Under the pieces are notes generated by a model that saw only the letters and a list, made by a program, of their open reading frames with translations, had not been told where the DNA came from and searched no databases. This document shows, piece by piece, positions 16,026 to 21,867 of a DNA stretch of 36,935 nt. The position numbers and the translations under genes were made by a program. The stretch spans positions 1 to 36,935 of the IMG/VR virus record IMGVR_UViG_3300022751_000031. The stretch is one strand, 5' to 3'. Source of the DNA: a virus. Position 1 is the first letter of the stretch. Every line of letters starts with the position of its first letter.

Positions 16026-16693
16026 TTAATCATCTCCAGTAACATGTCGGGTTGTGAGTAAGCGTCTCTGATGCGTTGGCAAGCTATGTCGAAGTATTTC
16101 TTTTCGCGCTCAATTCCAATGAATGACTTACCCATTTTAACGGAAGCAACGCCAGTAGTACCAGAACCCATAAAAGGATCTAAAATGCTGGTTGAATTAA
16201 CAGGTAAATGTCCAATGCACCACCGCATAACCTCAACTGGTTTCTGAGTAGGGTGGTCGCCTCTTGGTTCGTTATTCTTTCTTAACATACCATTCCACAT
16301 AAACTTAATTAGTCTTACTGCCTTATTTAGATTAGTCCAAGCCATCTCACAGTCTGCAAAGTCACTTGAACCGTTTTCCTTATCCCAAATCAACCAGCAT
16401 TTTGTAGGTGGTAATTCAAAGTAGTTACCACCGAATATAATTTGATTGGTTGATATATTCCTAATCATAGAAATTAATAATGGTGAGCAAGGCTCATTAT
16501 CCCAGTCATCATCCCCGTAATCCTTGGATACAGCTAGTTTTCCTCTTGACTTGTTTTTTCCTGCGGCCTCACCAATACCATATGGAGGATCAGTGACCAC
16601 AGCATCAACCTTATCCAGAAACGGCATTACATCCACACAATCCGCATGGTACAAAACACAATCCCCGATAACTACCTTTTCAATATATTTCAT
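16022..16693 (-). CDS. DNA adenine-type methyltransferase (DPPY, beta-like order)
   Basis: A 223-aa methyltransferase. The catalytic DPPY lies at residues 35-38 and the SAM-binding DPFMGSGTTG at 172-181, so the catalytic motif comes before the cofactor motif, as in beta-class enzymes such as CcrM and HinfI. A target-recognition region lies between them. The start at 16693 is chosen because its ATG overlaps the NinB stop (ATGA); a longer frame to 16732 would overlap NinB by 43 bp. No partner restriction gene is seen. It may shield phage DNA or alter host or phage transcription. The C-terminal domain of CcrM is absent. N4-cytosine activity cannot be excluded. Confidence 0.88.
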   Translation of the reverse strand: MKYIEKVVIGDCVLYHADCVDVMPFLDKVDAVVTDPPYGIGEAAGKNKSRGKLAVSKDYGDDDWDNEPCSPLLISMIRNISTNQIIFGGNYFELPPTKCWLIWDKENGSSDFADCEMAWTNLNKAVRLIKFMWNGMLRKNNEPRGDHPTQKPVEVMRWCIGHLPVNSTSILDPFMGSGTTGVASVKMGKSFIGIEREKKYFDIACQRIRDAYSQPDMLLEMIK

Positions 16694-17070
16694 CGATCTA
16701 ACCCGTATTCCAAAGGTGAAGGTATAACACAACCAATCTTATTAGCTGCCAGTATCGTGTAATCTATCAGGCGTGAGTAATCTTCTTTTGTGAGCGTTTC
16801 AGATGCTTTTACCATCGTGTGAACTTTACCCCTATTGTCTTTCCATGTTTCCAGACCCAGTACAGCTTCTTTAATCATGTACTTTGTCTGCTCTTTTGTG
16901 TATCCGGTATATTCAGCGATTATTCCGATAGCCATATGCCAGTAACTTCTCTGCGGGTTTGTCTTACCCGGCTTTTTAATAGACACAGACCATCCTTCGC
17001 CAAGCATTGCAATAGCTGTAATGCAGTTAGCTTTTACTCTGTCATTGGCTAGGATGTATGTCTGTTCCAT
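16690..17070 (-). CDS. NinB-family recombination mediator (lambda Orf-like)
   Basis: A 126-aa protein of normal NinB length. Visible features are GEGWSVSIKKPGKTNPQRSY, the basic loop typical of NinB, then WHMAIGIIAEYTGYTKEQ and LTKEDYSRLIDYTILAANKI. Lambda Orf binds single-stranded DNA and SSB and helps load annealing proteins. Here it follows directly after the Rad52-type and SSB-like genes, so the three can form a full annealing pathway. It overlaps the methyltransferase start by ATGA. Confidence 0.82.
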   Translation of the reverse strand: MEQTYILANDRVKANCITAIAMLGEGWSVSIKKPGKTNPQRSYWHMAIGIIAEYTGYTKEQTKYMIKEAVLGLETWKDNRGKVHTMVKASETLTKEDYSRLIDYTILAANKIGCVIPSPLEYGLDR

Positions 17071-17325
17071 TTAGAACGGCGATGTGTCATCGTCAAAGGA
17101 CTGAGTAGGCGCTTGCTGTTCATTACGCATGTTATCCAGCTTGGTAACCTTTTCTTTGAATGACAGGCTAATAAACGGACCCTTTGATCCTTGTTTATCC
17201 CACCCGTTGATATAATAATTCTTCCCGTCAATTTCCACAGTAGCTTGCCAGTCAGCGTGGGTTTCCTGTTCTTTACGGTCATTACGGAATAGGTTAGTTT
17301 TGTTTGGTTGCGGTTCGTAAGCCAT
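17071..17325 (-). CDS. Small SSB-like protein with acidic DDD...PF tail
   Basis: An 84-aa protein. Its N-terminus (PNKTNLFRNDRKEQETHAD) and core (VEIDGKNYYINGWDKQG, FISLSFKEK) match a small beta-barrel family found in many phages next to annealing genes. The last residues, DDDTSPF, resemble the acidic DDDIPF tip of bacterial SSB that recruits repair proteins. I infer single-stranded DNA binding or mimicry of the SSB tail. The start overlaps the stop of the annealing gene by 1 bp. Confidence 0.7.
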   Translation of the reverse strand: MAYEPQPNKTNLFRNDRKEQETHADWQATVEIDGKNYYINGWDKQGSKGPFISLSFKEKVTKLDNMRNEQQAPTQSFDDDTSPF

Positions 17326-18029
17326 TATAGCCCTTTCTCAGTGAAGTAGATTTTCAGTTTATTGTGTCGGTCTGTCAGATCTTTCTTAAGGTCGTCTGGC
17401 ATACCATTAAATCGCCGCTTGTCTTTGTTATCCTTCGCCCATCGGGTAAGGGTTTCAATATCGCCAATCTTGCCAATTTCCTCTAAAGCCTTTTCATAGA
17501 TGGCTTGTGCATCATATCCTAGGTCTTTTAGGTCGTCTTGAACGCCAGGATAGTTTTTAATGGCTTCTGATTTCTTAGGCTCTGGCTGCACGTACTTAGA
17601 AGCATCAAACTGCCCCATATGAACATCAGCACTCATACCAATGTGTTTCATAGCGTTCATTAGAGCATCCGTAAAAGCTTTCTTAAATGCTTCGTCATCA
17701 GAACGTAGGCCGGAGGATTGCTTAACTATGATAAAGTCACCACCAACGCCCCAGATGTAATCGTCCGAGCTAAGATCTTTCATATTAGCAGTCCATAGTC
17801 CGACAGTGCAATATACAAGCTTCTGCCCCTCTGTACCATCAACGATCTGGTATTCAGGTTTAGTGTAACCCCAACCCTCTCCGCACTGACCAAATACCTC
17901 AGTCATTTTCTGAATAGAATAAATAGGCTTGATAGCAGTTCCGCGGAAACCACCAGCTCGCGTAAATTCTTTTGTTTGCTTTGGGTCTGTTGTTGAAACA
18001 GCATTCCAAACCTTCATGTTTTCAGTCAT
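17325..18029 (-). CDS. Rad52/Sak-type single-strand annealing protein
   Basis: A 234-aa protein. The pattern WNAVSTTDPKQTKEFTRAGG, FRGTAIKPIYSIQKMTEVFG and then DDEAFKKAFTDALMNAMKHI followed by GMSADVHMGQFDASKYV is typical of phage Rad52-like (Sak-type) proteins; an ERF relation is the main alternative. These anneal complementary single strands during phage replication and help form concatemers for packaging. The C-terminal part (about 150-234) is charged and helical, likely for partner binding. It starts on an ATGA overlap with the small gene upstream and is followed by SSB-like and NinB genes. Confidence 0.85.
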   Translation of the reverse strand: MTENMKVWNAVSTTDPKQTKEFTRAGGFRGTAIKPIYSIQKMTEVFGQCGEGWGYTKPEYQIVDGTEGQKLVYCTVGLWTANMKDLSSDDYIWGVGGDFIIVKQSSGLRSDDEAFKKAFTDALMNAMKHIGMSADVHMGQFDASKYVQPEPKKSEAIKNYPGVQDDLKDLGYDAQAIYEKALEEIGKIGDIETLTRWAKDNKDKRRFNGMPDDLKKDLTDRHNKLKIYFTEKGL

Positions 18030-18160
18030 TCTCTCTCCAGTTCTTCTTTAATCTCTTCCATCGTGAACATGTGTCCAATGTGTTTAAAGAGATATTCAGT
18101 TGTTGCGTTAGGGTTTAGTAGTTTACGGGCGAATATCAAGTTACTGAGTGTTTCGTTCAT
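18026..18160 (-). CDS. Small hypothetical protein
   Basis: A 44-aa protein (starts MNETLSNLIFARKLLNPNA, ends MEEIKEELERE). It is linked by ATGA overlaps to both the gene before it and the annealing gene after it, which makes it almost surely translated. The sequence is helical and acidic at the end. Function is unknown. Confidence 0.62.
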   Translation of the reverse strand: MNETLSNLIFARKLLNPNATTEYLFKHIGHMFTMEEIKEELERE

Positions 18161-18384
18161 TTCTGCTCCATGATTTTAGTCCGATGGCGCTTTAATCTCG
18201 CTACTGCTTTCTTGCAGTCAACTTTAGGCTGTCCGTCATGGGATAACACTCCGATAGCGTAATCTAGGTATCGCAGCGGATCATAACGTTTATCATCCTG
18301 TTTATCGCGGTATGTTTTATATGCCAGTAACGTAATAACGTTTATAGCTCCAATTGCTAGGATTGCGTATGGTTCGTAACTCAT
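18157..18384 (-). CDS. Membrane-anchored small protein
   Basis: A 75-aa protein with one hydrophobic segment at about residues 5-22 (PYAILAIGAINVITLLAY) followed by a basic cytoplasmic-type tail (VARLKRHRTK). It overlaps neighbours by 4 bp on both sides. No family is recognised. The basic tail and position among recombination genes could reflect DNA contact at the membrane, but that is speculation. Confidence 0.6.
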   Translation of the reverse strand: MSYEPYAILAIGAINVITLLAYKTYRDKQDDKRYDPLRYLDYAIGVLSHDGQPKVDCKKAVARLKRHRTKIMEQK

Positions 18385-18725
18385 AGTGTTTTCCCTCTCG
18401 TGTTAATTAATTCTAAACATCCGTCAAAATCCTTATCCTTGTAACGGCGGTATAATTCCTGTGCTACGTCAGCTTGGTTTTCGATAGAATACTTGGCAAA
18501 GAACGCATTCTCATCGCCTTTAGCGTGTAATCGTGCGTGTACTGTGTAATGCAATGGTAAAACGTAATCGTCAGGGCTTTTAAGTCCCACACCACGTCCT
18601 GCTGGTGTGATTAATAAATGGTGAGCCACACAGTTAGCTTGAATGCCAGAGATAAAGCATGGCAATGTTGCTACGTATGACAGGTAGGGTTTATCCTTGA
18701 TTCGCTTTTCCTTAAACCAAGCCAT
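18381..18725 (-). CDS. DUF968/Ref-like HNH-type nuclease protein
   Basis: A 114-aa protein. The pattern PYLSYVATLPCFISG, then CVAHHLLITPAGRGVGLKSP, DDYVLPLHYTVHARLHAKGD matches the C-terminal HNH-type domain of DUF968/Ref-like phage proteins: AHHL, G-x-GLKSPDDY, PL, and H-x-x-LH-x-x-G. The His pair, the following Asp-Asp-Tyr and the last His pair fit an HNH nuclease fold. Only one of the usual zinc Cys pairs is present (Cys23 and Cys31 are isolated), so metal binding may differ. It probably acts in recombination or host DNA cutting. Confidence 0.72.
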   Translation of the reverse strand: MAWFKEKRIKDKPYLSYVATLPCFISGIQANCVAHHLLITPAGRGVGLKSPDDYVLPLHYTVHARLHAKGDENAFFAKYSIENQADVAQELYRRYKDKDFDGCLELINTRGKTL

Positions 18726-18904
18726 TACACAACCTCTATAAAGGTAATCTTAATACCATTAGAAACAGTCTCTTTAGTTGCTTGAAGGTGTTTTGATTTT
18801 GCGAATCGTCTGGCACAACGGTAAATGCTTTCTAAATTACCCTTTTTATATAACTTGGCTTTATTAAGCGTATATCCGCTAAAATCGTATTTCTTTGAAC
18901 TCAT
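18725..18904 (-). CDS. Small basic protein, first gene of the leftward early operon
   Basis: A 59-aa basic protein (MSSKKYDFSGYTLNKAKLYK, then CARRFAKSKHLQATKE). The frame remains open to 18946, but that would begin inside the promoter -10 region; the start at 18904 lies about 25 nt after the predicted start of transcription and has an AAAGA ribosome site. It is the first gene expressed leftward. Its charge suggests nucleic-acid binding; no family is known to me. Confidence 0.66.
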   Translation of the reverse strand: MSSKKYDFSGYTLNKAKLYKKGNLESIYRCARRFAKSKHLQATKETVSNGIKITFIEVV

Positions 18905-18935
18905 AACGAATCTTTCTTTGTTGTCGATAATCATG

Positions 18936-18963
18936 ATTATACACACTCAAAAATACATTGCAA
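18936..18963 (-). promoter_or_regulatory. Leftward early promoter
   Basis: On the minus strand, TTGCAA (18958-18963) and a perfect TATAAT (18936-18941) are separated by 16 bp. Transcription would start near 18929, giving a short leader before the start codon at 18904. All 28 leftward genes lie downstream. It is divergent from the rightward promoter at 19005. Confidence 0.78.
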
Positions 18964-18970
18964 TAGCTAA

Positions 18971-19000
18971 AATGAACAATAATGAAAATAGGTGAACAAA
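18971..19000. promoter_or_regulatory. Three 10-bp-spaced direct repeats between divergent promoters (candidate operator)
   Basis: The blocks AATGAACAAT (18971-18980), AATGAAAATA (18981-18990) and GGTGAACAAA (18991-19000) are in exact 10-bp phase, with core TGAAnA. They place equal half-sites on one face of DNA between the two TTGCAA -35 boxes, so a protein bound here could control both. The phage XRE protein is a candidate. Confidence 0.5.
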
Positions 19001-19004
19001 GTCC

Positions 19005-19032
19005 TTGCAATCCACAACCAACCATGTATCAT
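19005..19032 (+). promoter_or_regulatory. Rightward early promoter
   Basis: TTGCAA (19005-19010) and TATCAT (19027-19032) with a 16-bp spacer. Transcription would begin near 19039, leaving a leader of about 70 nt before the start at 19108. This has the same -35 box and spacing as the leftward promoter opposite. Confidence 0.75.
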
Positions 19033-19040
19033 AGCATTGT

Positions 19041-19107
19041 CGTCAGGGTTAATCTCTCAGCTCTGGCGTCGTTTATACAGAGAGATGATAATGTAAGGAG
19101 AGATTAC
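19041..19107 (+). promoter_or_regulatory. Leader RNA: hairpin with apical anti-ribosome-site loop and decoy copy
   Basis: CGTCAGGG (19041-19048) pairs with CTCTGGCG (19061-19068) over 8 bp (two G-U). The 12-nt loop contains TAATCTCTC (19050-19058). This is fully complementary to GAGAGATTA (19098-19106), which includes part of the AAGGAG ribosome site (19095-19100), and 7 bases also match GAGAGAT at 19080-19086. The loop can pair with only one copy, so two pseudoknot states are possible: site hidden or site free. Confidence 0.55.
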
Positions 19108-19395
19108 ATGACACAAGACAACTACAGTATTGATGCTGTTGACTGCGATGGTAAGAAGTTCACAATCCTGAAAGATAACGAAAACCTAATTGACAGTTAC
19201 TATGATGTTATGGGTTTTGAAAAAGAAGAAGCCCAACACATCGTTAAATGCGTTAACAGTCATCCCGCATTAGTAGAGGATTTGGAAATGATAAAGAAAT
19301 CAGAAGAGATTGCATTATTTAACGGAAACCATAGCAAAACCTGGAAGATTGCAGACAAAGCACTATCTATCGCAAAGGGAGATGATAATGACTAA
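19108..19395 (+). CDS. First rightward early protein, hypothetical
   Basis: A 95-aa acidic protein. The start at 19108 is chosen because it follows AAGGAG by 7 bp; the frame is open back to 18982, which would lie upstream of the promoter. A beta-like N-terminus (YSIDAVDCDGKKFTILK) leads into helices, with NSHPALVEDLEMIKK, a small phage motif also echoed at 14562-14795. Function is unknown. Its ribosome site is the target of the hairpin-loop switch in the leader. Confidence 0.68.
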   Translation: MTQDNYSIDAVDCDGKKFTILKDNENLIDSYYDVMGFEKEEAQHIVKCVNSHPALVEDLEMIKKSEEIALFNGNHSKTWKIADKALSIAKGDDND

Positions 19396-19546
19396 GGATG
19401 AAAAAATAGATAGGCTAATAGAGATTGCTTTTGATCTTTTGCATCATGATGCTGATTATAGCGATCCAGATGGTTTAGATGGATGTAATTATGAAACTGC
19501 GCAATTGATGAAAAAGAAATTCAGAAAGGTAATCGGTTCAAAATGA
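19388..19546 (+). CDS. Small acidic early protein
   Basis: A 52-aa protein starting MTKDEKIDRLIEIAFDLLHH, followed by an Asp-rich stretch (DADYSDPDGLDGC). The ATG at 19388 follows a GGGAG site and overlaps the preceding gene by 8 bp; an ATG two codons upstream is an alternative, whereas longer readings of the frame run into the preceding gene. Strongly acidic small early proteins are sometimes host-factor inhibitors, but no family is recognised. Confidence 0.6.
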   Translation: MTKDEKIDRLIEIAFDLLHHDADYSDPDGLDGCNYETAQLMKKKFRKVIGSK

Positions 19547-19611
19547 CCATCCAACACATCCTAACCCTAATAGAGAACGTATCACCCTTTCAAAAATCCA
19601 AGGAGTACTAA
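19543..19611 (+). CDS. Possible 22-aa coupling peptide
   Basis: A short frame whose ATG overlaps the previous stop (ATGA) and whose stop lies 2 bp before the ATG of the next gene. It fills the gap exactly and contains that gene's AAGGAG ribosome site. It may be translated to keep ribosomes moving into the next gene. The size is too small for certainty. Confidence 0.3.
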   Translation: MTIQHILTLIENVSPFQKSKEY

Positions 19612-19613
19612 AT

Positions 19614-19913
19614 ATGATAAACATACAAAAAGCAATATCTACACTTTATAAGTGTTCAGAGAATAATAAAATACCAGAAAAATGCTCAGAACTATCCGCT
19701 TTAGCCGCTTTGGAATTCGTTGACTTATGCGATGAATTACAAGAGGCAAGTAAAATACTAAAGCAGTACCACAAGGATAAAATATTACTACAAAATAGAA
19801 CAGAAGCTTTATTTGAAATAAAAAACATGAAGTCACCTTTCGTAGGAGGGAAAACTCAAAAGTACGGAATGTCAAAACGAATGAAAATTATCGCATCACG
19901 CGCTCTAAAATGA
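19614..19913 (+). CDS. Hypothetical helical protein
   Basis: A 99-aa protein rich in Lys, Glu and Leu with long helices (LAALEFVDLCDELQEASKIL) and a very basic C-terminal end (KTQKYGMSKRMKIIASRALK). It starts 8 bp after an AAGGAG site. The basic tail could bind nucleic acid. No family is recognised; it is part of the rightward early operon. Confidence 0.65.
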   Translation: MINIQKAISTLYKCSENNKIPEKCSELSALAALEFVDLCDELQEASKILKQYHKDKILLQNRTEALFEIKNMKSPFVGGKTQKYGMSKRMKIIASRALK

Positions 19914-19953
19914 TAAAAAATATTCATCACGAACGATCAAAAGGAGATGGGAA

Positions 19954-20196
19954 GTGAATACAGACACAAAACCAAAAAACGACTTGGACTGGATGGATGC
20001 ACCGATTGAGAGCGATAAGTGGCGTAATCTACTTTTTGATAAAAATGGTTTATCGTATAGAGGCATTAGAATATTTAAATCTGAAATGGTAGCTAAGATT
20101 GCCGCAGACGGTTTGGATAAAGAAAAGCATACAATTACCATGGATGGAATTATACCAGCAGAAGAATATTCACATGTAATCCAGATGCCCCTATAA
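19954..20196 (+). CDS. Hypothetical early protein
   Basis: An 80-aa protein with GTG start at 19954 preceded by AAAGGAGATGGGAA, a strong ribosome site. The sequence NDLDWMDAPIESDKWRNLLF and later TMDGIIPAEEYSHVIQMP form a mixed fold with no known family. It is the last gene of the first rightward early block; a new promoter follows. Confidence 0.62.
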   Translation: MNTDTKPKNDLDWMDAPIESDKWRNLLFDKNGLSYRGIRIFKSEMVAKIAADGLDKEKHTITMDGIIPAEEYSHVIQMPL

Positions 20197-20231
20197 CCCT
20201 CACACAACCCCCGTAAAATAGGAAATACTAC

Positions 20232-20259
20232 TTTACAACAATTCTAAACTATGTATTAT
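20232..20259 (+). promoter_or_regulatory. Promoter of the replication block
   Basis: TTTACA (20232-20237) and TATTAT (20254-20259), spacer 16 bp. Transcription would start near 20266, just at the foot of a hairpin. It drives the small protein at 20348 and the DnaB-type helicase operon. Confidence 0.65.
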
Positions 20260-20266
20260 AGCCTAA

Positions 20267-20347
20267 TGGCGGTGGTTATTCCCTCGCTTGATGTTCCACA
20301 GGTCAAGGCCGCCAGCCAATTAACTGTGGATGACTGTGGAGGTCACA
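20267..20347 (+). promoter_or_regulatory. Leader RNA: second hairpin with apical anti-ribosome-site loop and decoy copy
   Basis: TGGCGG (20267-20272) pairs with CCGCCA (20309-20314), and inside it CTTGA (20287-20291) pairs with TCAAG (20303-20307). The 11-nt apical loop holds TCCACAG (20295-20301). This is complementary to two tandem copies of CTGTGGA, at 20324-20330 and 20334-20340, exactly 10 bp apart. The second copy runs into the GGAGGT ribosome site (20338-20343). The design is the same as at 19041-19107. Confidence 0.58.
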
Positions 20348-20545
20348 ATGATAAATATCGATATTACCGGGACTAACGGTGACTATAACGTCAACATTTC
20401 TATGTATGACTTCCTTGGTCCAAATTCCGTTATTATTAACTACAATAATGAAGATCCTATTATCGGTGACAAGGAAAGCTTAGACGCTTCATATAATTTC
20501 GTAATGGATGTTGTTTCAAAACTGTTCTATGAGATGTCAAAATGA
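20348..20545 (+). CDS. Small acidic protein upstream of the helicase
   Basis: A 65-aa protein (starts MINIDITGTNGDYNVNISMY), beta-like with a helical end. The start at 20348 follows GGAGGT by 4 bases and is preferred over an in-frame ATG at 20330 that lacks a ribosome site. The stop overlaps the helicase ATG, so regulation at this start site would also set helicase output. Family unknown. Confidence 0.66.
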   Translation: MINIDITGTNGDYNVNISMYDFLGPNSVIINYNNEDPIIGDKESLDASYNFVMDVVSKLFYEMSK

Positions 20546-21867
20546 ACGATCTTTATAACGAACAGGCAGAGCAATGGGTTCTAGGCACATTACTCAAAAA
20601 CAATAATTTATACGATAAGATCAGCGATACCTTATACCCTTCATACTTTGCCCATGATATTCACGCAAAGATATTTGAAACCATTTCCGAACGTATCCAG
20701 TCGGGTAAAACAGTACGCTGGAATAACTTTGACCATTTAAAAGATGACCCTGATTTTATGAATGTTGGCGGTAAGGATTACCTTGTTGGCTTGCAATCGG
20801 TTGACGGTGTGGCATTTATCGATAATGCCCATATTATACGGGATTATGGATTAAAACGCAAGATTGTAGACGTAGCTAATCAAGCGCTCATTGAAACAAA
20901 AACCACTAAAGAAACGCCGGAAATTATCGGTGATCTTGAGCGTTCCCTTTTTTTGCTGGCCGATAAGAAGTCAACCGAGGATATTCAAAGCGCTACTAAG
21001 GGTATGGAAGACGCTGTTGACTGGATAAAAGAGATTCATTCCGGTAATGTCCGACCGCTTAAGACAGGTTTATTAGACTTAGACCGTACAATTAAGGGGC
21101 TATTTCCTTCCCGCTTGTATATCATTGCAGCGCGGCCGGGAATGGGTAAAACCGTCTTAGCAGTCAATATGGCTGAATACGCCTCTAAAACTGACCGTGT
21201 GCTGTTCTTTTCCCTAGAAATGAGCCGACAAGAGCTTTCAATGCGTATCGCCGCGAGACATACTGGAATACCTGTTGAAGAGCAGCCTACGGTAACTGAC
21301 CCTAAGATCATTGCTTACCTTCGTGATTCGGTTAAATGCGATAACCTTATGATTGACCAGAGAACTATGGGAATATCACAGATGGCTCTTGTCGCCAGAC
21401 GATTACACCGCCAAGGAAAGATAGGCGCTATCTTTATCGATTACGTTGGCCTTATTCCAGGGGATATGCGTTTCGGACGTACAAACATGGTTACAGAGAT
21501 TACCGCTGAGTGTAAAAGGCTTGCCAAAGAGATTGAGGTTCCCGTGGTGTTGCTTTGCCAGCTAAACAGACAGGTAGAGAAGCAAGAAGACAAAAGGCCC
21601 ACCCTTGCAGATTTACGGGACTCTGGTTCTATTGAACAGGATGCTGACGTTGTAATGTTTATTTACCGGGAAGAATACTACCTTAACGGAAAACAAGACC
21701 AACCGATGGATAAGCGTAAAAAGGATTCGATACCGATGGAAGATCAGATTGAGGCTGCTAAAGGCAAGGCTGAGATTATCGTAGCCAAGAACCGTCAAGG
21801 GCAATCAAAGACCGTTCACGTTCGGTTTAATGGTGTTAAACAATTCTTCTTTGATGAGGTGGCGTAA
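20542..21867 (+). CDS. DnaB-type replicative helicase
   Basis: A 441-aa helicase with the DnaB N-terminal domain (EQWVLGTLLKNN, FAHDIHAKIFETI) and RecA-like core. Walker A is RPGMGKT at residues 198-204, Walker B ends IGAIFIDYVGLI near 295-306, followed by a conserved CQLNRQVE and LRDSGSIEQDADVVMFIYR. These are all typical of DnaB. It would unwind the phage fork, recruited by the next gene product. It overlaps its neighbours upstream (ATGA) and downstream (TAATG). Confidence 0.95.
   Translation: MNDLYNEQAEQWVLGTLLKNNNLYDKISDTLYPSYFAHDIHAKIFETISERIQSGKTVRWNNFDHLKDDPDFMNVGGKDYLVGLQSVDGVAFIDNAHIIRDYGLKRKIVDVANQALIETKTTKETPEIIGDLERSLFLLADKKSTEDIQSATKGMEDAVDWIKEIHSGNVRPLKTGLLDLDRTIKGLFPSRLYIIAARPGMGKTVLAVNMAEYASKTDRVLFFSLEMSRQELSMRIAARHTGIPVEEQPTVTDPKIIAYLRDSVKCDNLMIDQRTMGISQMALVARRLHRQGKIGAIFIDYVGLIPGDMRFGRTNMVTEITAECKRLAKEIEVPVVLLCQLNRQVEKQEDKRPTLADLRDSGSIEQDADVVMFIYREEYYLNGKQDQPMDKRKKDSIPMEDQIEAAKGKAEIIVAKNRQGQSKTVHVRFNGVKQFFFDEVA

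Noticed and set aside
17049-17282. Alternative leftward frame over the SSB-like gene
   Set aside because: The other frame has a recognisable family pattern and exact overlap with its neighbours.
18982-19107. N-terminal extension of the first rightward gene to 18982
   Set aside because: It would cover the operator repeats and promoter; the start at 19108 has AAGGAG and follows the predicted transcript start.
20330-20347. Start of the small gene before the helicase at the ATG of 20330
   Set aside because: It has no ribosome site, while the in-frame ATG at 20348 follows GGAGGT at good spacing.
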